Assembly: GCA_036261625.1 (NCBI GenBank)
Contig: DATAKL010000025.1
Coordinates: forward strand, 20,414 to 84,413
Direction: 5' to 3'
Source of the DNA: JAAXKN01 sp036261625
Lineage (GTDB): Bacteria > Bacteroidota > Ignavibacteria > Ignavibacteriales > SURF-24
DNA: 64,000 nt
The notes beneath the pieces were generated by a model, which was given only the letters and a program-made list of their open reading frames with translations, searched no databases and was not told where the DNA came from. Within the stretch, counting starts at the first letter, position 1. Each line of letters begins with the position of its first letter. Of the stretch, positions 32,576 through 42,051 are shown piece by piece. Both the position numbers and the translations under genes were made by a program.

Positions 32576-34516
32576 TCACTTAAGAAGAACAAGCTTTTTT
32601 GTCACGGAGTATTTTCCCGAACTCAGAGTATAGAAGTAAATTCCGCTTGGAAGACTTCCGGCGTTAAATACAACAGAATATTTTCCTGCCGGCTTTTCTT
32701 CGTTCATTATGGATGCAACCTCACTGCCCAGTATGTTGTAAATCTTAAGAGTTACCCGGGCTTTTTCAGGAATGCTGAAACTGATTGTTGTTGAAGGGTT
32801 GAACGGATTCGGGTAATTCTGCTTAAGCGAATATGCCGAAGGAACAGCACCGTTATCCTCGGATGCAGAACTTACACTGGCTGCTTCCATTGTGAAACTT
32901 ACGACCGGAGTAACATTGTCTGAAGTAACACTGGCATATGCAGGCTGGGTTTCCTTGTATTCGTACATATCGGCAGAAAGCGTATAATTGCCTGAAGCAA
33001 GTCCACCTACAGTGTACTCTCCGCTTGCATCAGAAATTGCATAGCCGGCAAACTGTCCTTTTTCATTTACAACCAGCGACAGGGCTCCGTTAACACTTTT
33101 ACCGTCGGTATCTTTAATAAACCCTGTAATGGAACCTGTTCCCTGTACGATGTTTAACTTTCTAACAGTTATATTAATATTTATCTTTACCGTTGAATCT
33201 GCCATTACAAGCGTATCGGCAAGTTTTCTTGCAAAGACAGGCATTCCGTCCTGCCTGTAGAATGAAGGCATATAGCCCGCTCTTGGAATTGCAAGAAGAA
33301 TGTACTTCCCGGGAACAAGATTTGTCAGCGTGTATTTTCCGGTTGAATCTGTAAGCGCACCCGATTTTGAAAAACCGTATTTGCCCTCACCTATCCTGTA
33401 GGCTACAACGCCAGCAGCAACACCGTTTGAAAGTGTGTCTGCTACCTGTCCGCTGATGCTGTTCTTAAAGGCGGCCTTGCGTTCCAGGACAAAGTTTATT
33501 CCTGTAAGGTTAGAGGAAGCTACAAGTTTATCAGCCTCCTGGAGCGTCTGCCTGTTGTTGTAAAACTGCGGCAGGTATGCCTGAGAGCTCATATGTTCTT
33601 CACCAAAAACGGGGGAGGCAAAGACAACAATGGTGTCGCTGCTCTTTACCTTTACCGTGTAATTCCCCTGATCGTCTGTACTGGTGCCGAAAACATTGCA
33701 TGGTTTCATATCGTCTTTTTCATCGCCGTTTTCCTTTTCGTTGTTTACAACGGCATTCATTCTGAAAACTTTAATTTTTGCTCTAACAGGTTTTCCCTCG
33801 GAGTTTTTCACGCTTCCTGAAACGGTATAATTCACTGACTTGATATATGGGGCAAGAGAAATGGATAAATTCAAAGAGGATCCCTGTGCCGCAGTAATCA
33901 CCTGGGCCTGGTCCCTGGTTCTGGCATTATCATAAAATTCGCCAATGAAATGCTCGGACCCGGCAAAAACATAATAGCTTCCGGGCATAAGTTTTGCAGA
34001 AAACCTGCCCTGGCTGTCTGAAACAGCGCTCATAAAATACGGAACAGACATCGGATTAACCGGCATGAACTGGACTCTTCCCTTAAAGACCGGTTTACTG
34101 AGGCTGTCGGAGACAATTAATCCGGTAACAGTTACACGCGAAGAATCGGTATAATTTACTTCCACGTCAACCGAATTGGAAGGCTGGCTTTCCTGACCTG
34201 AAAGAGAAGCAGTAACATAATAGGTGTACTTTTTTCCGCTTACAACACTGCCGTCGAGGAAATAAGGGAAGTATGCAGTCTTTTCGAGTTTCTTAAAACT
34301 GCCGGTGTCAGTTACGGCGCCGTCTTTGCGGTAAATACTGAATTTTGCGAAAACCTTCGCAGAATACTCCCAGCTTAAGAGCACCCCTTTGCCCATTTCC
34401 ATTCTGCTTAGGGCGGCCTTAAGGCCCGTTGGTGCCGGAGTCTGGGAATAGGTTTGGACAAAGAAACCTGAAACGAACAGTAATATTAATAATGATTTTA
34501 GTATCGTCTTTTTCAT
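32576..34516 (-). CDS. secreted protein: FnIII, carboxypeptidase-regulatory-like domains and T9SS sorting domain
   Basis: 646 residues. Signal peptide (1-25, ending TYSQ). An FnIII-like domain (about 30-120) is followed by several carboxypeptidase-regulatory-like beta domains (about 125-215, 230-340, 350-440, 455-545) recognisable by GKYTLTNLVPGKY/GxYTVGGLASGNY-type strands. The T9SS C-terminal domain (about 565-646) begins LKQNYPNPFNPSTTISF and ends KLVLLK. It is an extracellular multi-domain protein; there is no catalytic domain, so it probably serves in binding or structure. GAGGT precedes the ATG. Confidence 0.9.
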   Translation of the reverse strand: MKKTILKSLLILLFVSGFFVQTYSQTPAPTGLKAALSRMEMGKGVLLSWEYSAKVFAKFSIYRKDGAVTDTGSFKKLEKTAYFPYFLDGSVVSGKKYTYYVTASLSGQESQPSNSVDVEVNYTDSSRVTVTGLIVSDSLSKPVFKGRVQFMPVNPMSVPYFMSAVSDSQGRFSAKLMPGSYYVFAGSEHFIGEFYDNARTRDQAQVITAAQGSSLNLSISLAPYIKSVNYTVSGSVKNSEGKPVRAKIKVFRMNAVVNNEKENGDEKDDMKPCNVFGTSTDDQGNYTVKVKSSDTIVVFASPVFGEEHMSSQAYLPQFYNNRQTLQEADKLVASSNLTGINFVLERKAAFKNSISGQVADTLSNGVAAGVVAYRIGEGKYGFSKSGALTDSTGKYTLTNLVPGKYILLAIPRAGYMPSFYRQDGMPVFARKLADTLVMADSTVKININITVRKLNIVQGTGSITGFIKDTDGKSVNGALSLVVNEKGQFAGYAISDASGEYTVGGLASGNYTLSADMYEYKETQPAYASVTSDNVTPVVSFTMEAASVSSASEDNGAVPSAYSLKQNYPNPFNPSTTISFSIPEKARVTLKIYNILGSEVASIMNEEKPAGKYSVVFNAGSLPSGIYFYTLSSGKYSVTKKLVLLK

Positions 34517-34981
34517 TTTGACCTCTTTTCAAAAAATGACATTTAAATAAATGTGCAATAATTGTGCCTGTTGTGAGGTTCCGTCTGAGCAAGATCACCC
34601 GTCTAAAGCAAATATAACAGCCACAAAAGGTATGTACCTCAGGAGCAAAGTACATTCTGAAAATTTAATACACAACAAAAAATTTACACAAATTTAATTT
34701 TTTATAAAAATAAATTATTAAAATAAAAAGATCCGGTGGTCCGGTTTCGTCCGGCATTCTGGGGCAAGTGAACTTTGCCGGGTTCTCAGGCGTTAAGTTT
34801 ATATGCTGCTTTTGAGGGCAGTCGGATATTATTTAATAATATTCTTTTATCCCCTGCTCTTCTTTAAGACCAAATTCCTTAATACTCCTGCAAGAGCCGC
34901 TCGCCGAATAGACTGGGAATTTCAGAAAAGACGGCTTTCCCTGCTTGAATATATTATTCATAATGCCGAAGAGGAAATGTT
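34517..34981. other. intergenic stretch without a supported gene
   Basis: 465 bp, very AT-rich at 34660-34730. A short plus-strand frame (34803-34985) overlaps the next gene by ATGA and has a hydrophobic N-terminus, but lacks a ribosome-binding site. Nothing else is recognisable. Confidence 0.4.
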
Positions 34982-35380
34982 ATGAGAATTTCATATGGCA
35001 AAAAGACAGCTTATGTTAACTTTGTAATTGCAGCCTTACTGCTCCTGCTTGCTTATGGATGCAAGAAAAATGATACTGTAACCAACAGCACCCCCGGAGG
35101 CACCAGCACCGGAAACATAAACCAGGTTGTTATGCAGAACAGCACTTTCATGCCTGCAAGCCTGACCGTACCGGCCGGCACCACTGTCACCTGGACGAAC
35201 AAGGATGCTTACGAACATACCGTTACAAGCGGAACACCTAATGCCCCCGACGGAAAATTCGACAGCGGAACCATAGCCTCAGGCAAAACTTTCAGCTATA
35301 AATTTGACGCTAAAGGGACCTACAGCTATTACTGCAAGGTGCATCCTGAAGTAATGGTGGGAACAATTGTGGTACAGTAA
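34982..35380 (+). CDS. cupredoxin-domain lipoprotein (plastocyanin-like)
   Basis: 132 residues. A lipoprotein signal with lipobox LLAYGC (Cys27) anchors it to a membrane. A low-complexity Thr/Gly linker (about 31-45) leads to a cupredoxin fold (about 47-132). Copper ligands are visible as His79 (AYEHTV), Cys118, His121 and Met125 (YYCKVHPEVM). It should carry single electrons in the periplasm. The ATG lies 5-6 nt after GAGGA. The next genes encode YceI and haem-binding proteins, so the cluster is probably a redox/envelope set. Confidence 0.92.
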   Translation: MRISYGKKTAYVNFVIAALLLLLAYGCKKNDTVTNSTPGGTSTGNINQVVMQNSTFMPASLTVPAGTTVTWTNKDAYEHTVTSGTPNAPDGKFDSGTIASGKTFSYKFDAKGTYSYYCKVHPEVMVGTIVVQ

Positions 35381-35482
35381 AGTTTTAATAACTGGACCTT
35401 GTGACCTGGGAGGGAACATCTCTTTAGATTTGTGAGTAAATTAATTAATATGGATATGTTTTATGATCTTAATGGAGCTGAT

Positions 35483-36055
35483 ATGAATTTCCGCGCTCTG
35501 TCATTTTTAATTCTCTTTGTTCCCTCACTCCTCATGGCAACGGAATATCATGTGGACAGATCCGCAAAGAATCTGGTCAAGTTTACTTCCGATGCAAAAT
35601 TTGAAAGTTTCGACGGCACTACAAATAATATCGACGGCTACACATACTGGGAAGGCAGCGATATATTGTCAAATAATGTCATCTACTTTGAAGTGGACCT
35701 GCGTACATTAGATACCGGCATAGGCCTAAGAAACCGCCACATGAGGGAAGATTACCTGGAGACGGATAAATACCCGATGGCCTCTTTCAAGGGAAAGATA
35801 GTTAAGGCTGAGAAGATGCCTTCTGGCATTTTTAAGGTTACGGCTCAGGGGGATATGTCCATACACGGAGTAACACGCCCCGTTGAGATTACCGGCACAC
35901 TTACACCCTCTTCGGGCGACAGCTACAGGATTGCCAGTAATTTTGACCTGAAGCTATCCGATTACAAGATACCCATTCCGCAGCTGATGTTCATGAAGAT
36001 AAGCGACCAGATGAAGATGACGCTGGATTTTACAATTAAGGAGTTCAGGAAATAA
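35483..36055 (+). CDS. YceI-family periplasmic lipid-binding protein
   Basis: 190 residues. ATG at 35483 is chosen because GGAG lies 6 nt upstream and the signal peptide (MNFRALSFLILFVPSLLMAT) starts there; an upstream in-frame start would add 17 residues. YceI motifs follow: TEYHVDRSAKNLVKF at the mature N-terminus, MREDYLETDKYPMASFKG and GDMSIHGVTRPVEI, and the closing MTLDFTIKEF. The fold is a lipocalin-like barrel that binds isoprenoids or other lipids. It is next to redox genes. Confidence 0.93.
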   Translation: MNFRALSFLILFVPSLLMATEYHVDRSAKNLVKFTSDAKFESFDGTTNNIDGYTYWEGSDILSNNVIYFEVDLRTLDTGIGLRNRHMREDYLETDKYPMASFKGKIVKAEKMPSGIFKVTAQGDMSIHGVTRPVEITGTLTPSSGDSYRIASNFDLKLSDYKIPIPQLMFMKISDQMKMTLDFTIKEFRK

Positions 36056-36077
36056 CGTGCGACGTTCAACGTGCGGC
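36053..36077. repeat. GTTCRAC-family repeat (array E)
   Basis: Three units (GTGCGAC, GTTCAAC, GTGCGGC) starting at the stop codon of the YceI gene. Confidence 0.75.
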
Positions 36078-36173
36078 GTAGGCAGGATACTGCCTGAATT
36101 TGGGATTATTGACGGGAAATTTATATTATAAATAGAACTGCTTTCCATTACCCTTTCTTAACCAGGAGAAAAA

Positions 36174-36683
36174 ATGACCGAAAGAAAGAAAAACATAATC
36201 AAATGGATCCTGATCGGGATTGTAATACTGATCGTTGTAATTCAGTTCGTCCCTGTAAAAAAGGATGACCCTCCTGTGGCTACCCATATTAAATGGGATT
36301 CACCCCGGACAGAGGCTCTTGCCAGAGGAGCATGCTACGACTGCCACAGCAACGAGACCCAATGGCCTTACTACTCGCATATTGCTCCTGTTTCATGGTT
36401 TCTCTCCGATCATGTGCATGAGGGCAGAAGACACCTGAACTTTTCCCAATGGAATTACCCCAGGGACAGGGAGATTAAAAAAGCCCGGGGAATGATCAGG
36501 CAGATCAGGGAAGGTGAAATGCCTCTGGATTCATACACCTGGATGCATCCCCCGGCAAGATTGACCGACCAGCAAAAACAGGAGCTTATTGCAGGAATTG
36601 AAAAGACTTTTAATGTAACTGCACCCACAGGCAAAGACAAAAGCTCCGGCGGTGAACATGAGGAAGATCACGATGAAAAGTAA
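36174..36683 (+). CDS. membrane-anchored haem-binding domain protein
   Basis: 169 residues. One N-terminal membrane helix (about 8-26) is followed by a Haem_bd-type domain with a single c-type haem motif CYDCH (54-58), WPYYSHIAPVSWFLSDHV and a conserved GEMPLDSYTWMHPPARLT block that can supply the second axial ligand. The C-terminus is His/Glu/Asp-rich (HEEDHDEK). It probably transfers electrons on the periplasmic face. AGGAG precedes the ATG. The gene ends in a strong terminator. Confidence 0.92.
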   Translation: MTERKKNIIKWILIGIVILIVVIQFVPVKKDDPPVATHIKWDSPRTEALARGACYDCHSNETQWPYYSHIAPVSWFLSDHVHEGRRHLNFSQWNYPRDREIKKARGMIRQIREGEMPLDSYTWMHPPARLTDQQKQELIAGIEKTFNVTAPTGKDKSSGGEHEEDHDEK

Positions 36684-36774
36684 ACCGGAGAATAATTATT
36701 TCTTTTCCGGGAACATTCTTTGCAAACCGTGCGTCTAATGAAGTGAAAGTACTCTTAATTTGTTATATAGATAA

Positions 36775-36809
36775 ACGGGCCGGAAGCTGCACTCCGGCCC
36801 GTTTTTTTT
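36775..36809 (+). terminator. strong intrinsic terminator
   Basis: Perfect 10-bp stem ACGGGCCGGA / TCCGGCCCGT with an 8-nt loop and a following run of T. It ends the envelope/redox gene set. Confidence 0.93.
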
Positions 36810-37185
36810 ATACCCGCCATTTAATTTTCCGGGCTTTTAATCCCCTGCTGCCGGCTTATGGCCCGCCTTTTTGTGACTTGTTTATTAATTCCTGCAGGAC
36901 TTATCTTATTTTTATAAAGTTAACTTGCTGAAAAAATGTGTCCGCTGCATAGCCATGAGGCGCTTAGAAGCTGAAAATAAGTGAAAAACAGACAATTTTT
37001 GACTTCCAGCATTAATATTTATATTTTATAATATTAATGCTGTATACTTTGACACGACACCAACACCTTGTCCGGCTTCTGAACCTTCAAAAGATTGTAT
37101 GCTGTCACTCGCTGCCTATTTGTAAAACAGGGCTATTTTTCCATAAAATTATTATTCAGGAAATAAATATTCAAGGAGTATACTG
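36810..37185. other. upstream region of the stressosome operon
   Basis: No gene is supported. It contains the inverted repeat at 37007-37042 and the ribosome-binding site AAGGAG before 37186. No clear promoter elements were identified. Confidence 0.5.
37007..37042. promoter_or_regulatory. 13-bp perfect inverted repeat upstream of rsbR
   Basis: CAGCATTAATATT at 37007-37019 and AATATTAATGCTG at 37030-37042, separated by 10 bp, about 145 bp before the rsbR start. It could be an operator or an RNA hairpin; there is no T-run to make it a terminator. Confidence 0.55.
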
Positions 37186-38067
37186 ATGGCAAAAGAGCAG
37201 GTTCCGATTATATCGGCTATTCTGAACAAAAACGAGAATGAAATTCTTAACAGCTGGGTAAAAGAACAGCTTCAGTCCATGACACTGCGGTCCGACCTTA
37301 TGAATGAATCGGAATTAAGGCAGCAGTCAAGAGAATTCCTCAATCTGTTCCGTGAAGCCTCAGGCAAGGGACTGAACCCGGATATGGAGGCGCCTGTCTG
37401 GTTGAAGGTTCTAGAAATGCTTTCTTCAGTCTCCCGCTCAAGGGCCTTGCAGGGATTTTCACCTTCAGAGACAGCAACCTTTGTTTTCTCCCTAAAGCAG
37501 CCTTTATTTAGCGGACTGACAGATGAAATTAAAGATGATCCTAAAGTCTTAAGCCGTGAAATCTGGAACATTACAGTAATTTTGGACAAACTTGGGCTTT
37601 ACACGGTTGCAGCATACTTAAAAAGCCGCGAGGAAATCATTCTCCGCCAGCAGCGCGAAATGATTGAGCTCTCGACACCTGTGGTCCAATTGTGGAACGG
37701 TATTCTGGCTCTTCCCTTAATCGGCACACTCGACAGCGAGAGGACTCAGGTGGTTATGGAAAGTCTTCTGACAAAAATTGTAGAAACCGGCTCTTACGTT
37801 GCCATAATTGATATTACCGGCGTTCCCACGGTGGATACTCTTGTTGCACAGCACCTTCTGAAGACTGTTGCAGCGGCTAAACTCATGGGCGCCGAGTGCA
37901 TTATAAGCGGTATAAGACCGCAGATAGCCCAGACAATTGTGCACCTCGGTGTGAACCTTGAAGACGTTACTACAAAGGCTACAATGGCTGAAGCACTGAA
38001 AACCGCACTCATCAAAAACGGACTGCATATTGTTAAAACCCAGCCTAACCTGAAAAAGGAGCAATAG
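37186..38067 (+). CDS. rsbR: RsbR-type stressosome scaffold/sensor
   Basis: 293 residues. An N-terminal sensor region of the RsbRD/helical type (about 1-150) precedes a C-terminal STAS domain (about 160-285). The STAS part matches RsbR closely, including LIGTLDSERTQ (Thr181, equivalent to the conserved first RsbT phosphorylation site) and IIDITGVPTVDT (Thr211, equivalent to the second). RsbR and RsbS form the stressosome core that holds RsbT. AAGGAG precedes the ATG. It is the first gene of the operon. Confidence 0.93.
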   Translation: MAKEQVPIISAILNKNENEILNSWVKEQLQSMTLRSDLMNESELRQQSREFLNLFREASGKGLNPDMEAPVWLKVLEMLSSVSRSRALQGFSPSETATFVFSLKQPLFSGLTDEIKDDPKVLSREIWNITVILDKLGLYTVAAYLKSREEIILRQQREMIELSTPVVQLWNGILALPLIGTLDSERTQVVMESLLTKIVETGSYVAIIDITGVPTVDTLVAQHLLKTVAAAKLMGAECIISGIRPQIAQTIVHLGVNLEDVTTKATMAEALKTALIKNGLHIVKTQPNLKKEQ

Positions 38068-38481
38068 ATGGAAAAAATTCCTATTCTTAAAATGGGAAAA
38101 TACCTGCTCGTCACCATACAGATAGACATGCACGACCGTCTGGCCATGGCGCTTCAGGATGACCTGACGGAAATGATCCTAAAAACACAGGCAAAGGGTG
38201 TAATAATTGACATCTCCTCGCTTGAGATTGTAGACTCTTTTATCGGACGAATGCTGAGCAATATCGCTTCCATGTCTAAAATACTCGATGCCATTACCGT
38301 CGTGGTCGGCATGAGGCCTGCAGTGGCAATAACGATGGTTGAGCTGGGGCTGGATATGAGAGGCGTCAGAACGGCTCTTGATATGGACCGGGGAATTGAA
38401 CTTTTGGAATCGCTGCTCATACAGGAAGAGTCTGATACAACCAATGAGCCGGAGAAAAATAATGAAAGTACAGAGGAGTGA
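38068..38481 (+). CDS. rsbS: RsbS-type STAS antagonist
   Basis: 137 residues. A single STAS domain (about 5-110) with the conserved phosphorylation site in IVDSFIGRML (Ser57, equivalent to RsbS Ser59) is followed by an acidic tail (about 120-137). It should bind RsbT in the unstressed state. The ATG is immediately after the rsbR stop (AAGGAGCAATAGATG), so translation is coupled. Its 3' end overlaps rsbT by 20 bp. Confidence 0.93.
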   Translation: MEKIPILKMGKYLLVTIQIDMHDRLAMALQDDLTEMILKTQAKGVIIDISSLEIVDSFIGRMLSNIASMSKILDAITVVVGMRPAVAITMVELGLDMRGVRTALDMDRGIELLESLLIQEESDTTNEPEKNNESTEE

Positions 38482-38866
38482 CAAAAGGTTCATTCGTTCG
38501 TCCGAAGATATCGTCATGGTCCGTCAGTTAGTCAGAGAGTGGGCAAAGGCTATCGGAATGAATCTCATCGATCAGACTAAGCTGATTACAGCAGCAAGCG
38601 AACTGGCCAGGAATACTTATGACTATGGCGGCGGCGGTGTTGTGATTATGGACCAGGTCATCGAGGGGGTAAAATCAGGCATCAGACTGACTTTTGAAGA
38701 TAAAGGCCCCGGCATTGAAGATGTGGAACAGGCCATAAAAGACGGATTTACTACAGGTGGCGGCATGGGACTGGGACTTGGGGGCGCCAGGAGACTGGCT
38801 AATGAGTTCTATATAGATACCAAACCCGGTCAGGGTACCAGGGTTACAATTGTCAGGTGGAAATGA
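38462..38866 (+). CDS. rsbT: RsbT-type serine protein kinase
   Basis: 134 residues. The start at MKVQRSDKR (38462) has GGAG upstream, inside rsbS. An upstream frame extension only translates rsbS in another frame. The GHKL ATPase core has ASELARNTYDYGGGG (N-box), EDKGPGIEDVEQAI (G1) and GGGMGLGLGGARRL (G2). It should phosphorylate RsbS/RsbR and, when released, switch on a downstream partner. It overlaps the next gene by 4 bp. Confidence 0.95.
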   Translation: MKVQRSDKRFIRSSEDIVMVRQLVREWAKAIGMNLIDQTKLITAASELARNTYDYGGGGVVIMDQVIEGVKSGIRLTFEDKGPGIEDVEQAIKDGFTTGGGMGLGLGGARRLANEFYIDTKPGQGTRVTIVRWK

Positions 38867-39861
38867 AAAATATATTTACACTGAAAATAACCGAGCAGAG
38901 CGGCGTCTCAGAGGCCAGGCGCCTTACTGCCTATGCAGCTACGGCAATCGGCTTTAATGAAACCGATAAAGGCAGAATTAGCATAATTGTAACCGAACTG
39001 TGCAGAAATATAGTAAAGCATTCTAAAAATGGGGGTGAATTTCAGCTCTTCAGAATTAAAAGAGGCGACAAGGAAGGCCTGGAACTCCTTGCAATCGATA
39101 AAGGCCCCGGCATCAAGAGCCTTGCCGAGGCAATGCGCGACGGATTTTCAACTGCCGGGAGCCCGGGAACCGGACTTGGCTCTATAAAGCGCCTTTCCGA
39201 CTTTTTTGACATTTATTCCATTTATGAACAGGGTACGGTGGTCCTCTCGCGCATCTGGGTTAACATGCAGAGGCAGGTTCAGCTGAAATTTGAAATCAGC
39301 GGCATTAATCTTCCCAAACCGGGGCAGGAGGTCTCGGGCGACAAATGGGCCTGGAAGGCCTCTCAGGAGGGCATTACCGTCATGATTGCCGACGGTCTCG
39401 GCCACGGCCTTGAGGCTTCGGATGCCTCGAATGAAGCTGTTAAAGCTTTTGAGGAGTCATCCGGAGAACCTGAAAAATCTATACTCCTTATGCATCAGCG
39501 CCTCTCACATACACGCGGAGCTGCAGTTGCTCTAAGCGAACTGAAACTGGAAACCGGGACTGTCAGGTACTGCGGCATTGGAAATATTTCAGGCGTTATT
39601 CTCTCAGCTGAGGGCAGCAGAAGCATGATCTCGCATAACGGAATTGTAGGACATGAGATGAGAAAAGTACAGACATTTGATTATCCATGGGCCGCAGGCT
39701 CTCTGATGATAATGCATTCCGACGGCATGTCTGCCCGCTGGAGTTTGGATAAGTACCCGGGTCTTATAATGAAATCCACTTCGGTCATCTGCGCTGTCCT
39801 CTACAGGGACTTTGCCCGAGGCAACGATGACTTTACGGTAACCGCTATGAGAGTGCACTGA
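38863..39861 (+). CDS. fusion of an RsbT-like ATPase and a SpoIIE/RsbX-type phosphatase
   Basis: 332 residues. Residues 1-130 are a GHKL kinase domain (TELCRNIVKHSKNGG, AIDKGPGIKSLAEAM, GSPGTGLGSIKRLSD). Residues about 150-332 are a PP2C/SpoIIE phosphatase (MIADGLGHGLEASDAS, MIMHSDGMSARW, GNDDFTVTAM), with the metal-binding aspartates in place. RsbX resets the stressosome by dephosphorylating RsbR/RsbS; here that activity is fused to a kinase-like module. ATG at 38863 overlaps the rsbT stop (ATGA), preceded by GGTGG; an in-frame GTG at 38857 is an alternative. Confidence 0.92.
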   Translation: MKNIFTLKITEQSGVSEARRLTAYAATAIGFNETDKGRISIIVTELCRNIVKHSKNGGEFQLFRIKRGDKEGLELLAIDKGPGIKSLAEAMRDGFSTAGSPGTGLGSIKRLSDFFDIYSIYEQGTVVLSRIWVNMQRQVQLKFEISGINLPKPGQEVSGDKWAWKASQEGITVMIADGLGHGLEASDASNEAVKAFEESSGEPEKSILLMHQRLSHTRGAAVALSELKLETGTVRYCGIGNISGVILSAEGSRSMISHNGIVGHEMRKVQTFDYPWAAGSLMIMHSDGMSARWSLDKYPGLIMKSTSVICAVLYRDFARGNDDFTVTAMRVH

Positions 39862-39891
39862 AACTTCAGGAAAATATTTTAAGAAAATATA

Positions 39892-42051
39892 ATGAGCATA
39901 GTAATTATTACATTAAGAATACGTTATGAAGATGACACCGTCCTGGCGCGGCAGAGGGCAAGACAGATATCTGCACTCCTCGGCTTTGAAAGACGAGAGC
40001 AGACCGCAATTGCAACTTCAGTCTCCGAACTCGTAAGAAACGCTTATAATTACGCCCGCGGCGGCGTTGTGGAGTTTTCACTGGAAGGAAAACCCATTCC
40101 GGAACGCCTCCTTGTTAAAATTTCCGATAGCGGCCCTGGAATTAAAAACCTGAAAGAAATCCTCGAAGGAAGTTACCAATCTGAAACGGGTATGGGCCTA
40201 GGCATTGTAGGCACAAGAAGACTCATGGACAGTTTTGAAATAAAATCATCTCCTGAAAAGGGGACAACTGTCCTCATCGGGAAAAAACTTCCGCAGAATA
40301 AGCCTCCTGTGGGACCCGAGGCCATAAGACGCTTAACTGATGAACTCATTAAAAACGAACCCCAAAACCCTCTGGAAGAAATCCAGATGCAGAACCAGGA
40401 ACTCCTGAGGACTCTCGAGGAAATTAAAAGAAGGCAGGAGGAGCTCGAACGCCTCAACCTGGAGCTCGAGGAGACCAACCGCGGCGTTGTGGCTCTTTAT
40501 GCAGAGCTCGACGAGAAGGCCGAACACCTGCAGAGAATTAATGAGGCCAAGGCCAGATTCCTGTCCAATATGAGCCACGAGTTTAAGACTCCCCTTAATT
40601 CCATTATTGCTCTTGTCAGGCTCCTCCAGGAACACATTGACGGCGAGCTGAATGATGAACAGGAAAAACAGGTGGGATTTATCAAGAAATCGGCCGAGGA
40701 CTTAAATGAACTGGTAGGTGATCTTCTGGATATTGCAAAGGTGGAATCGGGCAAAACTACCGTCAAACCGGTGGAATTTGCAGTCTCAGATCTTTTTTCC
40801 TCACTGAGGGGAATGCTTAGACCCCTGCAGGCTAATCCTGAGGTTAACCTCGTTTTTGAGGAACCCAAAGAGGTTCCCCTCATGTTCAATGACGAAACAA
40901 AGATTTCGCAGGTACTGAGAAACTTTATTTCAAATGCCCTTAAGTTTACTCTAAAAGGCGAGGTGAGAGTAAAAGCCGAGCAGAGTGAGAACGGAGAGTA
41001 CGTGATTTTCTCTGTAGCAGATACCGGAATCGGTATTGCCCCGAAGGATCAGGAAATAATATTCGAGGAATTCTCACAGGTTGAAAGCGAACTTCAGAAG
41101 AAAGTAAAAGGCACGGGCCTGGGACTCCCGCTTTCGAAAAAACTGACAGAGCTCCTTGGAGGCTCTGTTTATCTTAATAGCAGGCCCGGGGAGGGTTCCT
41201 CATTCTATGCCCGCTTCCCTGTTGCCCTGCCGTATCAGGGTGAGATTCAAACAGATGAAGGACAGGTGATGGTTGAGCCCCTTTCAGAAGAATCCTCTGT
41301 ACTGATAATTGAAGACAATGAGGCCATGCACCTTATATATGAGAAGTACCTCAAGGGCAGCGGCTTTAAGGTCACGACTGCTAGAAGCATCGATGAGGCT
41401 AAGACTGTTCTTGATGAGTCCCGGCCTGATGTAATAATTCTGGATATACTTCTCCCGGGAGAAAATACCTGGCAGTTTCTGGCCGAACTCAAATCAAATA
41501 CCCTTTTCAAGGATATTCCTGTTCTTGTGGCATCCGTAATTGACGAGGAGGAGCGAGGCCTTGCCCTGGGGGCAGACGACTACTGCATAAAACCTGTTGA
41601 AAAAAAGTGGCTCCTGGAAAAACTGCAGACCTTAAAGAGCAAACGCAAAGTTGCAAGAATACTGATAATAGATGACGAGCCTGTTGCCAGATATATTCTG
41701 AAGGAAATGCTGCCGCCGGGGCGCTTTGAGGTAGTTGAAGCCGAAAACGGCATGAGCGGATTTGAAAAAGCAGTTCGCCTTAAGCCTGATATAATATTCC
41801 TCGACCTCATTATGCCCGATACAACAGGCTTTGAGGTGCTCGACCGCCTGAAGGCTGAATCTGCAACAAGGGACATCCCTGTTATAATAAATACTTCCAA
41901 AGATATGGATGAGTCTGAAATTGCCAGGCTTAACCGCTCGGCTGCTTCCGTTCTCGGCAAAAAAGATATTTCAAAGGCCAGAGTGGCCAGTCAGGTCAGG
42001 GACATTCTGCTTAAAACAGTAAAAGATAGTAAAGGAAAGAAGAATGATTAA
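39892..42051 (+). CDS. hybrid histidine kinase with N-terminal RsbT-like domain and two receiver domains
   Basis: 719 residues. Order: RsbT-like GHKL domain (1-130; SVSELVRNAYNYARGGVV, SDSGPGIKNLKEIL, GMGLGIVGTRRLMD), coiled coil (about 155-215, Glu/Leu-rich), HisKA (SNMSHEFKTPLNSI), HATPase_c (NFISNALKFT, DTGIGIAP, GTGLGLPLSKKL), REC1 (about 463-580; IILDILLPG) and REC2 (about 593-705; IFLDLIMPD). It has no membrane segment. It links the stressosome to a phosphorelay; the RsbT-like domain could be a stressosome docking or switching module. The end overlaps the next gene by 8 bp. Confidence 0.93.
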   Translation: MSIVIITLRIRYEDDTVLARQRARQISALLGFERREQTAIATSVSELVRNAYNYARGGVVEFSLEGKPIPERLLVKISDSGPGIKNLKEILEGSYQSETGMGLGIVGTRRLMDSFEIKSSPEKGTTVLIGKKLPQNKPPVGPEAIRRLTDELIKNEPQNPLEEIQMQNQELLRTLEEIKRRQEELERLNLELEETNRGVVALYAELDEKAEHLQRINEAKARFLSNMSHEFKTPLNSIIALVRLLQEHIDGELNDEQEKQVGFIKKSAEDLNELVGDLLDIAKVESGKTTVKPVEFAVSDLFSSLRGMLRPLQANPEVNLVFEEPKEVPLMFNDETKISQVLRNFISNALKFTLKGEVRVKAEQSENGEYVIFSVADTGIGIAPKDQEIIFEEFSQVESELQKKVKGTGLGLPLSKKLTELLGGSVYLNSRPGEGSSFYARFPVALPYQGEIQTDEGQVMVEPLSEESSVLIIEDNEAMHLIYEKYLKGSGFKVTTARSIDEAKTVLDESRPDVIILDILLPGENTWQFLAELKSNTLFKDIPVLVASVIDEEERGLALGADDYCIKPVEKKWLLEKLQTLKSKRKVARILIIDDEPVARYILKEMLPPGRFEVVEAENGMSGFEKAVRLKPDIIFLDLIMPDTTGFEVLDRLKAESATRDIPVIINTSKDMDESEIARLNRSAASVLGKKDISKARVASQVRDILLKTVKDSKGKKND

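Noticed and set aside
34803..34985. 60-residue frame ending in an ATGA overlap with the cupredoxin gene
   Set aside because: The overlap is suggestive, but there is no ribosome-binding site and no recognised family.
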